Shown: positions 16,744 through 25,991, counted from the stretch's first letter. The stretch: DNA of 64,000 nucleotides from Catellatospora sichuanensis (GCF_007483665.1 NZ_ML660186.1:62001-126000); one strand, 5' to 3'. Notes: a model not told the origin generated them from the sequence alone. Program-made: numbers and translations.

Positions 16744-17499
16744 ATGCCGGGTATGCGTCGACCGCTCTATCGCGATGACGCGCTTGTGCTGCGGGTGCAG
16801 AAGCTGGGTGAGGCCGACCGGATCGTCACGCTGCTGACCCGGCAGCACGGCCGGGTGCGCGCGGTCGCCAAGGGGGTACGCCGCACCACGTCGCGCTTCG
16901 GCGCGCGCCTGGAACCGTTCGGGCACGTCGACGTGCAGTGCAGCGAGGGCAGCTCGCTGGACACCGTCACCCAGGTCGAGGGCCGTGACCTGTTCGGCCG
17001 CCGTTTCCTGACCGACTACCCGCGCTACACCGCGGCCAGCGCGATCGTGGAGCTGGCCGAACGGCTGACGCCGGTCGAGCGGGAGCCCGCGCTGCGGCTC
17101 TACCAGCTCACCCTCGGCGCGCTGCGGGCGCTGTCCGCGGGGGAGCGGCCCAGCTCGCTGGTGCTCGACGCCTACCTGCTGCGGGCCATGGCGCAGGCCG
17201 GCTGGGCCCCGGCGCTGCGCGACTGCGCGGTGTGCGGGGAGGCGGGGCCGCACCGGGCGTTCTCCGTACCCGCCGGGGGTGTCACCTGCCTGAACTGCCG
17301 CCCGCCCGGCGCCGCCCATCCCGACCCGGCCACCCTCGACCTGATGTTCGCCCTACTCGAGGGCGACTGGCCCGCGGCGGAGCGTGCCGAGCCCCCGGTG
17401 CAGCGCGAGTGTGCAGGTTTCGTGGCGGCGCATTTGCAGTGGCACCTGGAACGGCAGCTACGCTCTCTGCCGTTGGTTGATCGCCGGGAACCGGGCTGA
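16744..17499 (+). CDS. recO: DNA repair protein RecO
   Basis: Recombination mediator of the RecFOR pathway that loads RecA on SSB-coated gaps. The N-terminal OB fold shows the hallmark [19 protein letters not shown] start, then [18 protein letters not shown] four-cysteine zinc site is present at C161, C164, C182 and C185. Its 251 residues fit the family. The ATG at 16744 was chosen for its position behind a -10-like hexamer; ATG 16753 is an alternative. It is followed closely by uppS, the standard order in actinobacteria. Confidence 0.96.
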   Translation: MPGMRRPLYRDDALVLRVQKLGEADRIVTLLTRQHGRVRAVAKGVRRTTSRFGARLEPFGHVDVQCSEGSSLDTVTQVEGRDLFGRRFLTDYPRYTAASAIVELAERLTPVEREPALRLYQLTLGALRALSAGERPSSLVLDAYLLRAMAQAGWAPALRDCAVCGEAGPHRAFSVPAGGVTCLNCRPPGAAHPDPATLDLMFALLEGDWPAAERAEPPVQRECAGFVAAHLQWHLERQLRSLPLVDRREPG

Positions 17500-17533
17500 G
17501 CCCGCTCCCGCACCCGAACAGGGGAAACGCAAC

Positions 17534-18343
17534 GTGATCCGAACCCGGCGCGAGCCCAAGCCGCCGTCGCTCCACCCGTCCGGCGCGACCCCGCCCAAGC
17601 TGCCCGGCGACGCGCTGCCCAAGCACGTCGCCATCGTCATGGACGGCAACGGGCGCTGGGCCAAGGAACGCGGCCTGCCCCGCACCGAGGGCCACAAGCG
17701 CGGCGAGTTCTCCCTGTTCGACACGATCGAGGGGGCGCTGGAGATCGGCGTGCCCTACCTGTCGGTGTACGCCTTCTCCACGGAGAACTGGAAGCGCTCG
17801 CCGGAGGAGGTCCGCTTCCTGATGGGCTTCAACCGCGACGTCATCCGCCGCCGCCGCGACATGCTCAACGACCTGGGCGTACGCATCGTGTGGTCGGGCC
17901 GGCGCGGGCGGCTGTGGAAGAGCGTCATCGACGAGCTGGAGACGGCCGAGCAGATGAGTCGCGGCAACAGCAAGCTCACCCTGCAGTTCTGCGTGAACTA
18001 CGGCGGCCAGGCCGAGATCGCCGACGCCGCGACCGCGATCGCCCGGGACGTGGCCACGGGCCGCCTGAAGGCCGACAAGGTCAACGAGAAGACCATCGCG
18101 AAGTACCTCTACCACCCCGAGGTGCCGGACGTGGACCTGTTCCTGCGCCCGTCGGGGGAGCAGCGCACCAGCAACTTCCTGCTCTGGCAGTCCGCGTACG
18201 CCGAGCACGTCTACCTGGACACGCTGTGGCCCGACTTCGACCGCCGCCACCTGTGGTACGCCTGCGAGCTGTATGCCCAGCGCGACCGCCGCTTCGGCGG
18301 CGCCCTGCCCAACCCGGTCGCCCCGCCCGCCCCCACCGCCTGA
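17534..18343 (+). CDS. uppS: Isoprenyl transferase (cis-prenyl diphosphate synthase, UPP synthase family)
   Basis: Cis-prenyltransferase that extends allylic diphosphates with IPP for cell-wall lipid carriers; cytosolic or membrane-peripheral. The catalytic Asp lies in MDGNGRWA (D37), followed by [16 protein letters not shown] and, at about residue 205, [20 protein letters not shown]. Its 269 residues match family length. The start is a GTG at 17534 with AGGGGAAA just upstream. It closes the era-recO-uppS run and is followed by a long inverted repeat that may end transcription. Confidence 0.95.
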   Translation: MIRTRREPKPPSLHPSGATPPKLPGDALPKHVAIVMDGNGRWAKERGLPRTEGHKRGEFSLFDTIEGALEIGVPYLSVYAFSTENWKRSPEEVRFLMGFNRDVIRRRRDMLNDLGVRIVWSGRRGRLWKSVIDELETAEQMSRGNSKLTLQFCVNYGGQAEIADAATAIARDVATGRLKADKVNEKTIAKYLYHPEVPDVDLFLRPSGEQRTSNFLLWQSAYAEHVYLDTLWPDFDRRHLWYACELYAQRDRRFGGALPNPVAPPAPTA

Positions 18344-18363
18344 CCCCCGCGCTGCCCACCCTT

Positions 18364-18438
18364 GATCGTTCGACTTGCCTGGCACCTGTGCGTATCAAGA
18401 CCGCGCTTTCCCACAGGTGCCGGGCAAGTCGAACGACC
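18364..18438. repeat. Long inverted repeat after uppS (REP-like)
   Basis: The 27-nt arms (18364-18390 and 18412-18438) are complementary except near the middle and the tip, around a 21-nt loop. The core reads CGACTTGCCTGGCACCTGTG. It lies between convergent uppS and ykoC-like genes and could terminate both. Confidence 0.75.
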
Positions 18439-18485
18439 TTGTGGCCGGGTCGCCGCGACCTTGCGGTCGGGTGACCTCGCGGCGG

Positions 18486-19277
18486 TCAGCGGTGGGCGAT
18501 GAGCTGGATCAGCGCGGCGAGGACCGCACCTGCCGCGACGAGCAGCCAGTCCGCGGGGCGCCAGGGCATCGGGCGCGCCACCGTGCGGGGCAGGCCGGAG
18601 TCGAAGCCGCGGGCGTCCATCGCCACGGCCAGCCGGGTGCCCCGCCGGATCGCTCCGACCAGCAGGCCGAACGCCGTACTGGCGAACAGCGTGAACCAGC
18701 GCACCGGGTTGCGCCCGGCGTCGAGGCCGCGGGCCCGCCGTGCCATCGCGATCATCCGCCACTCGTCGCCGAGCAGCCCGACGAGCCGGAATGCGGCCAG
18801 TGCGCCGATCGCGAAGCGCGGCGAGACGCGGGCGTGCTGGATCAGCGAGTCGGCCAGGTCGGTCGGGTCGGTGGTGCTGAACACCAGGATGCTGGGCAGT
18901 GCGATGGCCAGCAGGCGCAACGCCAGGGACAGGGCGTTGCCCAGCACCGTCGAGGTGATCACGACCGGCCCGAAGTCCACCAGTACGGTGCCCGACCGGT
19001 CCGCCGCGAACAGCGCCAGCGACAGCACCACCGTCGCCGCGCCGAGCAGCGCAGGCCAGCCTCGCCGCAGCAGCCCCCACGGCGTGATCCCGAACAGCGG
19101 CGCGGCCAGGAACGTCACCGTCAGCGCGAAGCCCAGCGCCGCGACCTCCCGTGTGAACAGCGCGGCGGTGGTGAACAGCGCCAGCGCGACGATCTTGGCC
19201 ACGGGTGCCCGCCGCGCCAGTGGCGCGAACCCTGCCGGCGGCACGGTGCTGGACATGGCGATCCCCGGTCCGGTCAT
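18486..19277 (-). CDS. ykoC: ECF transporter transmembrane subunit (EcfT, YkoC-like)
   Basis: Energy-coupling T component, an integral membrane protein of 263 residues with about five to six hydrophobic segments. The C-terminal cytoplasmic helices carry the Ala-Arg-Gly coupling motifs of the family (ARRARGLDAG and AMDARGFDSG). It is the third gene of a leftward operon with a double ATPase (YkoD-like) and a YkoE-like substrate subunit behind a TPP riboswitch. The system therefore imports a thiamine precursor such as hydroxymethylpyrimidine or thiamine itself. The start is uncertain: ATG 19277 or 19256; the frame stays open through an 18-bp repeat array to 19634. Confidence 0.88.
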   Translation of the reverse strand: MTGPGIAMSSTVPPAGFAPLARRAPVAKIVALALFTTAALFTREVAALGFALTVTFLAAPLFGITPWGLLRRGWPALLGAATVVLSLALFAADRSGTVLVDFGPVVITSTVLGNALSLALRLLAIALPSILVFSTTDPTDLADSLIQHARVSPRFAIGALAAFRLVGLLGDEWRMIAMARRARGLDAGRNPVRWFTLFASTAFGLLVGAIRRGTRLAVAMDARGFDSGLPRTVARPMPWRPADWLLVAAGAVLAALIQLIAHR

Positions 19278-19386
19278 GACGTCCCTCCGGACGGGCTCCG
19301 GCCGGGCGCGGTGCGCGCGCGGGCCGATGTGCGAGCGCGGCCGGGCCGCATGGTCGGTGTCAGCGGATGTATGCCGTCCGCGGCTG

Positions 19387-19420
19387 CTCGTTTCGGGACG
19401 CTTTCGCGTCCCGAAACGAG
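19387..19420. repeat. Hairpin inside the ykoD-ykoC gap
   Basis: Perfect 14-bp arms CTCGTTTCGGGACG and CGTCCCGAAACGAG flank a 6-nt loop. It lies in the 376-bp gap between the ATPase and EcfT genes, beside the tandem array, and could act as an attenuator or an mRNA-stabilising stem. Confidence 0.75.
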
Positions 19421-19423
19421 CAC

Positions 19424-19638
19424 GCCGCGGCGGCATGTGGGTTCGCGGCGGCATGTGGGTTCGCGGCGGCATGTGGGTTCGCGGCGGCATGTGGGTTCGC
19501 GGCGGCATGTGGGTTCGCGGCGGCATGTGGGTTCGTGGCGGCATGTGGGTTCGTGGCGGCATGTGGGTTCGTGGCGGCATGTGGGTTCGTGGCGGCATGT
19601 GGGTTCGTGGCGGCACGTGGGTTCGTGGCGGCACGGGC
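19424..19638. repeat. 18-bp tandem repeat array, about 12 units
   Basis: Head-to-tail copies of GGCGGCATGTGGGTTCGC; the later copies carry GTGG for GCGG, and the last two have ACGTGG. There are no spacers, so this is a minisatellite and not CRISPR. It fills most of the 19278-19653 intergenic gap within the thiamine-transport operon. On the minus strand it would read as Met-Pro-Pro-Arg-Thr-His repeated, in frame with the EcfT gene. Confidence 0.92.
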
Positions 19639-19653
19639 GGTCTTGGGCGCGCA

Positions 19654-20991
19654 TCACGGCTGGCCGAGGTCGAGGGTGCGGTCGGCGAGCGCGGTCACGA
19701 CGTCCGGGTCGTGGGTGACGGTGACGATGCCATGGCCGTCGTCGCGCAGCGCGGCCAGCATGTCGACCAGCTCGATCCAGGTGCGCCGGTCCTGGCCGAA
19801 GGTGGGCTCGTCCAGGATCAGCAGCCGGGGCCGGGCGGCCAGCGCGGTGGCCACGGACAGCCGGCGGGCCTCGCCCCCGGAGAGCGTGAACGGATTCGCC
19901 CCGGCCAGGTGGTCCAGCCGCAGCCGCGTCAGCAGTTCGTCGACCCGGCCCGCGGGTGTGCCGCCCAGCGCCAGTTCCTCGCGCACGGTGGCGGCGACGA
20001 ACTGCTGTTCCGGGTTCTGGAACACCGAGCCGATCCGGTCCGCCAGGGCGCGGGCCCGCCACCGGTGCGGCGGCCCGTCGGGGCTGCGCACCTCGCCTCC
20101 GGCGGGCTTGAGCAGGCCGCCCAGGGCGAGCGCGAGCGTCGACTTGCCGCAGCCGTTGGGTCCCGTCACTGCGAGCGCTTCCCCGGCGCGGACCGTGACG
20201 TCGGGGTAGGACAGGTGGCGTACCCGCAGGTCGTGAGTCGAGAGCAGCACGTCGCCGGGCGGGTTCGCGGCGGGGCGGGCGGGCGCGGGGTGGCCGGGCA
20301 CCCAGACCCCGGCGGCGGCCAGCTCCGCGCCGAGTGGGCCGGTCAGCAGGCGGGGTGGCACGTCGTCGCGTACGCCGCCGCCCGGCTCCAGCACCACCAC
20401 CCGGGTGACCAGGTCCAGCACTTCGGCGATGCGGTGCTCGATGAGCACCACGGTGGTGTCGGCGTCGACGGCGTCACGCAGCGCCCTGCGGACCAGGGCG
20501 GCACCGGCCGGGTCGAGGTTGGCCGTGGGCTCGTCGAGCAGCAACAGCTCGGGGCGTGGGGCGAGCGCGCCGGCCAGCACCAGCCGCTGCTGTTCGCCGC
20601 CGGACAGGGCGTCGGTGGCCCGGTCGCGCTCGTAGCCGAAACCGACCTGGCTCAGCACCTCGTCCACACGGGGCCAGACGCGCTCGACGGGCCAGCCGAG
20701 GTTCTCCAGGCCGAACGCGACCTCGTCGCCGGCCCGCGACATCACCAGCTGCGACTGCGGGTCCTGGAACACGATGCCGACATGGTCCGCGTCGATCTTC
20801 CGTACGCCCTCGGCCTCGCCGGAGTCCTCGGGCAGCAGCCCGGCCAGCGCGTGCAGCAGCGTGGACTTGCCCGCGCCCGAGGGGCCGAGCAGCAGCACCC
20901 GCTCGCCGCGCTCGACGCGCAGGTCGAGCCCGCGCACCGCCCATGCGCGGCGGCCGGCGTGCCGCCACCCGTACCCCTCGAGCGTGATCAT
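19654..20991 (-). CDS. ykoD: ECF transporter double ATPase (YkoD-like)
   Basis: Two fused ABC ATPase domains in one 445-residue chain. The first has Walker A GPSGAGKST, Q-loop FQDPQSQ, signature LSGGEQQR and Walker B LLLLDEP. The second has GPNGCGKST, FQNPEQQ, LSGGEARR and LLILDEP. Both look intact. It is the energy module of a cobalamin/thiamine-type ECF importer. The ATG at 20991 touches the ykoE stop (ATGA overlap), so the two are translationally coupled. A 376-bp gap with a tandem repeat then separates it from EcfT. Confidence 0.92.
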   Translation of the reverse strand: MITLEGYGWRHAGRRAWAVRGLDLRVERGERVLLLGPSGAGKSTLLHALAGLLPEDSGEAEGVRKIDADHVGIVFQDPQSQLVMSRAGDEVAFGLENLGWPVERVWPRVDEVLSQVGFGYERDRATDALSGGEQQRLVLAGALAPRPELLLLDEPTANLDPAGAALVRRALRDAVDADTTVVLIEHRIAEVLDLVTRVVVLEPGGGVRDDVPPRLLTGPLGAELAAAGVWVPGHPAPARPAANPPGDVLLSTHDLRVRHLSYPDVTVRAGEALAVTGPNGCGKSTLALALGGLLKPAGGEVRSPDGPPHRWRARALADRIGSVFQNPEQQFVAATVREELALGGTPAGRVDELLTRLRLDHLAGANPFTLSGGEARRLSVATALAARPRLLILDEPTFGQDRRTWIELVDMLAALRDDGHGIVTVTHDPDVVTALADRTLDLGQP

Positions 20992-21575
20992 CAGACCAGG
21001 TCGCGGCTGCGGCCGGACGGGAACCGGTCGAGCACGCCGGTGCCGGCCAGAGCCCTGGTCAGGAAGTACCCGCCGACGCCGGCGAACAGCAGCGTGCTGG
21101 CGACGACGATGGCGACATAGGCGATCTTCCAGCTGAACTGCCAGTCGCCGTAGTAGTAGAACAGGTCGAGCCCGGCCGCCGTGGCGCCCGCGAACGTGGC
21201 CGCGAGCAGCGACTGGCCGAGGTTCCACCGGCGGTAGCCGCCGAGCAGGAAGCCGAGCTCGCCGGCCGCGCCCTGGGCCAGGCCGTACCACAGCACGGAG
21301 ATGCCCCACGAGGTGCCGAGCAGTGCCGACACGATCGCGGCGACCAGCTCGGTGTAGATGGCGGCGCCGGGCTTGCGGATGATGAGCGGGGCCAGCACGG
21401 CGGGCAGCAGCCATACGCCGTAGATGGCGGCCGCGGCCGGCGGGAACGTCGAGCCGAAGATAGCCCCGGCCGGGCCGTTCCAGAGCAGGCCCCAGGCCCA
21501 GAAGACGACGCCGAAGGCGACGGCGAGGATCGAGGCGACGACGATGTCGACGGTCCGCCAGCGATAGTTGTTCAT
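20991..21575 (-). CDS. ykoE: ECF transporter S component, YkoE-like (thiamine-precursor binding)
   Basis: A 194-residue integral membrane substrate-binding subunit with about five to six hydrophobic segments, including the VVFWAWGLLWNG, GAAGELGFLLGGY and YYGDWQFSWK regions that mark the YkoE family. CCAGGAG at 6-12 nt upstream supports the ATG at 21575. It is the first gene after a TPP riboswitch, which fixes the physiological role as uptake of thiamine or its hydroxymethylpyrimidine/thiazole precursors. TPP binding to the leader should shut off the whole ykoE-ykoD-ykoC operon. Confidence 0.92.
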   Translation of the reverse strand: MNNYRWRTVDIVVASILAVAFGVVFWAWGLLWNGPAGAIFGSTFPPAAAAIYGVWLLPAVLAPLIIRKPGAAIYTELVAAIVSALLGTSWGISVLWYGLAQGAAGELGFLLGGYRRWNLGQSLLAATFAGATAAGLDLFYYYGDWQFSWKIAYVAIVVASTLLFAGVGGYFLTRALAGTGVLDRFPSGRSRDLV

Positions 21576-21689
21576 GAATAACTCCTGGTCCGTTGAGGGG
21601 ACGAACGAGGAGAAGTGCACACGTTCGCGTCCGTGACATCCCATTTGGGGGTATCACGAAAGCAGACGTGGCGGTGAGGTGTTGACCGA

Positions 21690-21771
<82 letters not shown>

Positions 21772-21888
21772 CGTTACTTGTTCATATGAGGCCGCTGGAC
21801 AGCGGCGCTTGTGCCGGAAAGGCTAACACCGAACCCGCGCCCGGTAACCTGTGCCGGTCGGCACACCCCGATACCGCGAAGGATCCGC

Positions 21889-22917
21889 GTGACCTCCGTC
21901 GATCAGCGCCCGCCCGCGGCGCCCCCGTCGTCGCCCGCCGGGCGTCCGGCCCGCAAGCCGCTGCTGGGGGGCCGAATCGGCTCCGTCGAGGTGCTCGCGG
22001 TGCTGCTCATCGCGCTGCTCATCTTCCGCGAGCCGATCGCCGCGGCGATCTCCACGCCGCTGCTGCAGACCTGGACCACCGTGTTCGTATCGGTGCTGGT
22101 GCAGGCGATGCCGTTCCTGGTGTTCGGGGTGGCGCTGTCGGCGGTCATCGCGGTGTTCGTGCCGCGCTCGTTCTGGTCCAGGGCGCTGCCGAAGCACCCG
22201 GCCCTCGCCGTGCCGGTGGCCAGCTGCGCGGGCGTGGTGCTGCCCGGCTGCGAGTGCGGCTCGGTGCCGATCGCGGGCTCGCTGATCCGCCGCGGGGTGA
22301 CGCCCGCGGCGGCGCTGGCGTTCCTGCTGGCGGCGCCCGCGATCAACCCCATCGTGCTGACCGCCACCGCGGTCGCGTTCCCGAACAACCCGGAGATGGT
22401 GGTCGGCCGCGGCGTGGCCAGCATCATCGTGGCGATGGTGATGGGCTGGCTCTGGCTGCGGCTGGGCAAGCAGGACTGGATCAGGCTGCCGCACCGGCCC
22501 GAGTTGGACGACCTGTCCCGCTGGCGGGCTTTCTGGGCGGCCTGCCGCCACGACATCGTGCACGCGGGCGGCTTCCTGGTGCTGGGCGCGATGGCCGCGG
22601 CCACCATCAACGTGCTGGTGCCCGAGTCGGTGCTGCAGGCCGTGGCCGACCAGCCGGTGCTGTCCGTGCTGGCGCTCGCGGCGCTGGCCGTGCTGCTGTC
22701 CATCTGCTCCGAGGCCGACGCGTTCGTCGCGGCGTCGCTGAGCCAGTTCTCGCTCACCGCGCGGCTGGCGTTCCTGGTCGTCGGCCCGATGGTCGACCTG
22801 AAGCTGATCTCCATGCAGGCCGGGGTGTTCGGCCGCCGCTTCGCCATGCGCTTCGCCCCGACCACGTTCGTGATGGCTGTGCTGGTCGCCGCCGGAGTCG
22901 GGACGGTGCTGCTGTGA
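21889..22917 (+). CDS. Permease of the DUF318/ArsP-like family
   Basis: A 342-residue inner-membrane permease with about eight hydrophobic segments. The VLPGCECGSVPIAGSLIRRG block with its Cys-Glu-Cys and the LAAPAINPIV segment are the family signature; the second half repeats the fold with SICSEADAFVAAS. Members are linked to export of arsenic species or other metal or organic compounds. The start is a GTG at 21889 after GAAGGA. Its stop overlaps the GTG of a TIGR03943 partner (GTGA), a conserved pair in actinobacteria. Confidence 0.88.
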   Translation: MTSVDQRPPAAPPSSPAGRPARKPLLGGRIGSVEVLAVLLIALLIFREPIAAAISTPLLQTWTTVFVSVLVQAMPFLVFGVALSAVIAVFVPRSFWSRALPKHPALAVPVASCAGVVLPGCECGSVPIAGSLIRRGVTPAAALAFLLAAPAINPIVLTATAVAFPNNPEMVVGRGVASIIVAMVMGWLWLRLGKQDWIRLPHRPELDDLSRWRAFWAACRHDIVHAGGFLVLGAMAAATINVLVPESVLQAVADQPVLSVLALAALAVLLSICSEADAFVAASLSQFSLTARLAFLVVGPMVDLKLISMQAGVFGRRFAMRFAPTTFVMAVLVAAGVGTVLL

Positions 22918-23750
22918 ACCGTCAGGCCCAGGGCGTGGTGATGCTGCTGCTCGGCGGCGCGATCCTCAAGGCGAGCCTCACCGACATGTACCTGCGCTAC
23001 GTCAAGGCGGGCCTGCAGCCGTTCCTCATCGGCGCGGGCGCGCTGCTGGTGATCGCGGCCGTGATGACCCTCTGGTACGACCTGCGCCATGGCACGACCG
23101 TCGACACCGAGTGCGCCGACCACCCCGAGTCCGTCGGCGCAGGCCGGGGCGGCCTCGCCCACGACCACGGTCATGACCATGCGGACAGCGGTCCGGGCGG
23201 CGGGCATGGCGATCACGACCACGGCGGCGACGGCCACGGGCACGGTGCGCACCGCGAGCCGCGGGTCGGCTGGCTGCTGATCTTGCCGGTGCTGGGCCTG
23301 CTGCTGGTGGCCCCGCCCGCGCTCGGTTCGTACGCCGCCGGTCAGGCGGGCTCGGCGCTCTCCGCGCAGCAGGTCTCCGACTTCCCGGCGCTGCCCGACG
23401 GGGACCCCGCCGAGATCAGCGTGCTCGACTACGCCACCCGGGCGATCTTCGACAAGGGACTGTCCATCGGCGACCGCAGGGTTCGGGTGAGCGGCTTCCT
23501 GTCCGACAACTCCGACGGTGGCCAGCTGCTCACCCGCATGATCCTGTCCTGCTGTGCGGCCGACGCCCGCCCGATCAAGGTCGGCATGAGCGGCAGCGTG
23601 CCGACGGGCCTGCCCGCCGACAGCTGGGTGGAGATCACCGGTAAGTACACCGAGCAGCAGGGCGCGGACCCGGTCAACGGGGAGAGCATCCCGTTCATCG
23701 AGGTGCTGGAGTGGCGTGCGATCCAGGCTCCTGCGGAGCAGTACGAATAG
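22914..23750 (+). CDS. TIGR03943-family membrane protein with His-rich loop
   Basis: A 278-residue partner of the upstream permease. Two N-terminal hydrophobic helices are followed by a cytoplasmic or periplasmic loop (about residues 75-115) with more than a dozen His and Asp residues in HDHGHDH-type runs. A third hydrophobic helix then leads into an extracellular domain with DYATRAIFDKG and a CC pair in the MILSCCAADARP segment. The GTG at 22914 overlaps the permease stop, so the two are translationally coupled. The His loop suggests binding of zinc or another divalent metal; the nearby znu operon makes zinc likely but is not proof. Confidence 0.85.
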   Translation: MNRQAQGVVMLLLGGAILKASLTDMYLRYVKAGLQPFLIGAGALLVIAAVMTLWYDLRHGTTVDTECADHPESVGAGRGGLAHDHGHDHADSGPGGGHGDHDHGGDGHGHGAHREPRVGWLLILPVLGLLLVAPPALGSYAAGQAGSALSAQQVSDFPALPDGDPAEISVLDYATRAIFDKGLSIGDRRVRVSGFLSDNSDGGQLLTRMILSCCAADARPIKVGMSGSVPTGLPADSWVEITGKYTEQQGADPVNGESIPFIEVLEWRAIQAPAEQYE

Positions 23751-23775
23751 CCGTTGTCCATCGGTTTGCCAACTG

Positions 23776-23789
23776 CTACCGCTCGGTAG
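23776..23789. promoter_or_regulatory. Candidate operator CTACCGCTCGGTAG
   Basis: Six-base arms CTACCG/CGGTAG around CT, within the 153 bp before the acyl-CoA dehydrogenase. The shape fits a TetR-family fatty-acid regulator site, but no regulator is adjacent. Confidence 0.3.
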
Positions 23790-23903
23790 TACTGCGGAGT
23801 AGCGTGATTTCAGGGCGCAAACCACCGAACACGGCTCGCCGCGGCGCGCTCATGAGGCCCGCCCGGCGATCCCGCGTTCGACCGGACGACAGGGGTGTCG
23901 ACG

Positions 23904-25802
23904 ATGACGACGGTGCAGCGTGAGGTGTCCGCGGAGCAGGCCCGGCAGGTGGCGGAGGCCGCCCGGGAGAGCGAGTGGCGCAAACCCAGTTTCGGCAAGC
24001 AGCTGTTCCTGGGCCGGTTGCGGATGGACCTGATCCACCCGTGGCCGCAGCCCGCCCCGAACCCCGACGCCGAGCAGTTCCTGGCCAAGCTCGGGGAGTA
24101 CGTCGGCACCGAGGTCGACGGGGCCGCCATCGAGCGCGACGCCCGCATCCCGGACGAGGTCTTCCACGGGCTGGCCGAACTCGGCGCCTTCGGCATGAAG
24201 ATCGATCCCGCGTACGGCGGCCTCGGCCTGTCCCACCTGGACTACTGCCGTGCGCTGACGCTGGCCGGCTCGGTCAGCCCGGCCATCGGCGCGCTGCTGT
24301 CGGCGCACCAGTCCATCGGCGTGCCGCAGCCGCTCAAGCTGTTCGGCACCAAGGAGCAGAAGCAGCGCTTCCTGCCGCGGCTGGCCGCGGGCGAGGTGTC
24401 GGCGTTCCTGCTCACCGAGCCCGACGTCGGCTCCGACCCGGCCCGTATGGGCGCCACGGCGACCCCGGTCGAGGGCGGCTACCGCCTGAACGGGGTCAAA
24501 CTGTGGGCCACCAACGGCACCGTGGCGACGCTGCTCGTGGTCATGGCGATGGTGCCGAAGGGGGAGGGCCGCCGCGGGGGCATCACCGCGTTCGTCGTGG
24601 AGGGCGACGCCGAGGGCGTCACCGTCGAGCGGCGCAACGCCTTCCTCGGCCTGCGCGGCCTGGAGAACAGCGTCACCCGATTCCACGACGTCTTCGTGCC
24701 GGCCGAGAACGTCATCGGCGGCGAGGGCCAGGGCCTGAAGATCGCGCTGAGCACCTTGAACACCGGGCGGCTCTCGCTGCCCGCGATGTGCGTCGGCGCG
24801 GCGAAGTGGTGCCTCGCCGTCGCCCGAGGCTGGTCCCAGCAGCGTGTGCAGTGGGGACGGCCGGTCGGGCAGCACGAGGCCGTCGCCACCAAGATCGCGT
24901 TCATCGCGGCCACGGCGTACGGCATGGAGTCCATGCTCGACCTTTGCTGCATGCTCGCCGACGACGACCGCAACGACTTCCGGATCGAGGCCGCGCTGGT
25001 CAAACTGTACGGCTCTGAGCTGGCCTGGCAGGTCGCCGACGAGCTGGTGCAGATCCGGGGCGGGCGCGGCTACGAGAGCGCCGACTCCCTCGCCGCCCGC
25101 GGCGAGAAGGCGATCGGCGTCGAGCAGATCCTGCGCGACCTGCGCATCAACCGCATCTTCGAAGGCTCCACCGAGATCATGCACCTGTTCATCGCCCGCG
25201 AGGCGGTGGACCAGCACCTGTCCGTGGCCGGGGCGCTGATCGACCCGAAGTCGTCCGCCGGGGCCAAGGGCAAGGCGCTGCTGCGCGCCACCGGCTTCTA
25301 CGCCCGCTGGCTGCCCACCCTGGCCGTCGGCCGGGGCACCTTCGGCGGCTACCGCAAGTTCGGCCCGCTCGCCAAGCACGTGCGCTACGCCGAGCGCGCC
25401 GCGCGCCGCCTGGCCCGCAACACGTTCCAGGGCATGGCCCGCTGGCAGGGCAAGCTGGAGCACCGGCAGGCCTTCCTCGGCCGCGTCGTCGACATCGGCG
25501 CCGAACTGTTCGCCATCGCCGCGGTCTGCTCCCGCGCCACCGCCGCCGGCCGCCCCGAGGAGCTCGAACTGGCCGACCTGTTCTGCCACCAGGCCCGCGG
25601 CCGCATCGTCATCCTCGAACACGCCCTCTGGAACAACACCGACGCCGCCGACGTGGCCCTGGCCCGCAAGGTCCTCGCCGGCGCCCACACCACCCTGGAA
25701 CAGGGCATCATCCCCCCACCCGAGCCGGGCGAATGGGTCTCCACCTGGACCCCCGGCCCGTCCACCGCCGCCGACGCCCGCCGTCGCATCCCACCCCGCT
25801 AG
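23904..25802 (+). CDS. Acyl-CoA dehydrogenase, long (VLCAD-like) form
   Basis: FAD enzyme of fatty-acid beta-oxidation, 632 residues, longer than the ~380 of short-chain forms. The catalytic domain (about 60-420) shows AYGGLGLSHLDYCRA, FLLTEPDVGSDPARM, KLWATNGTVA and the IRGGRGYESADS and RINRIFEGSTEI blocks. An extra ~200-residue C-terminal helical domain resembles VLCAD/ACAD9. The ATG at 23904 has AGGGG 9 nt upstream; a GTG at 23895 is the alternative. No beta-oxidation partner is adjacent. Confidence 0.92.
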   Translation: MTTVQREVSAEQARQVAEAARESEWRKPSFGKQLFLGRLRMDLIHPWPQPAPNPDAEQFLAKLGEYVGTEVDGAAIERDARIPDEVFHGLAELGAFGMKIDPAYGGLGLSHLDYCRALTLAGSVSPAIGALLSAHQSIGVPQPLKLFGTKEQKQRFLPRLAAGEVSAFLLTEPDVGSDPARMGATATPVEGGYRLNGVKLWATNGTVATLLVVMAMVPKGEGRRGGITAFVVEGDAEGVTVERRNAFLGLRGLENSVTRFHDVFVPAENVIGGEGQGLKIALSTLNTGRLSLPAMCVGAAKWCLAVARGWSQQRVQWGRPVGQHEAVATKIAFIAATAYGMESMLDLCCMLADDDRNDFRIEAALVKLYGSELAWQVADELVQIRGGRGYESADSLAARGEKAIGVEQILRDLRINRIFEGSTEIMHLFIAREAVDQHLSVAGALIDPKSSAGAKGKALLRATGFYARWLPTLAVGRGTFGGYRKFGPLAKHVRYAERAARRLARNTFQGMARWQGKLEHRQAFLGRVVDIGAELFAIAAVCSRATAAGRPEELELADLFCHQARGRIVILEHALWNNTDAADVALARKVLAGAHTTLEQGIIPPPEPGEWVSTWTPGPSTAADARRRIPPR

Positions 25803-25854
25803 AAGGAAGGGCACCTTCACATCGCTATGCGTAGAGGAAGGTGCCCTTCTTAAC
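25803..25854. repeat. Palindromic element copy 2
   Basis: AAGGAAGGGCACCTT ... AAGGTGCCCTTCTTAAC begins immediately after the dehydrogenase stop. The loop ACATCGCTATGCGTAG is shared almost exactly with copy 7 at 57088. Confidence 0.85.
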
Positions 25855-25878
25855 AGCGACCGGCCAGGTCTCCAGCGG

Positions 25879-25939
25879 GATCGCTGTCTCGTGTCAGAAC
25901 CTGTGGTCAGACCGCACTTTCTGACACGAGACAGCGATC
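25879..25939. repeat. 21-bp perfect inverted repeat
   Basis: The left arm at 25879-25899 and the right arm at 25919-25939 are exactly complementary, with core CGCTGTCTCGTGTCAGAA, around a 19-nt loop. It sits between convergent genes just after palindromic element copy 2, so two strong hairpins stand side by side. Confidence 0.85.
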
Positions 25940-25943
25940 ATCA

Positions 25944-25981
25944 CCGCGAGCCGCGAGCCGCGAGCCGCGAGCCGCGAGCCG
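25944..25981. repeat. 7-bp tandem repeat CCGCGAG
   Basis: Five head-to-tail copies of CCGCGAG next to the 21-bp inverted repeat and just before the stop of the leftward membrane gene. It is a short satellite of unknown role. Confidence 0.8.
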
Positions 25982-25991
25982 GGCCGGGCGG

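Noticed and set aside
19424-19638. Possible CRISPR array
   Set aside because: The 18-bp units abut with no spacers, and no cas gene is in the window.
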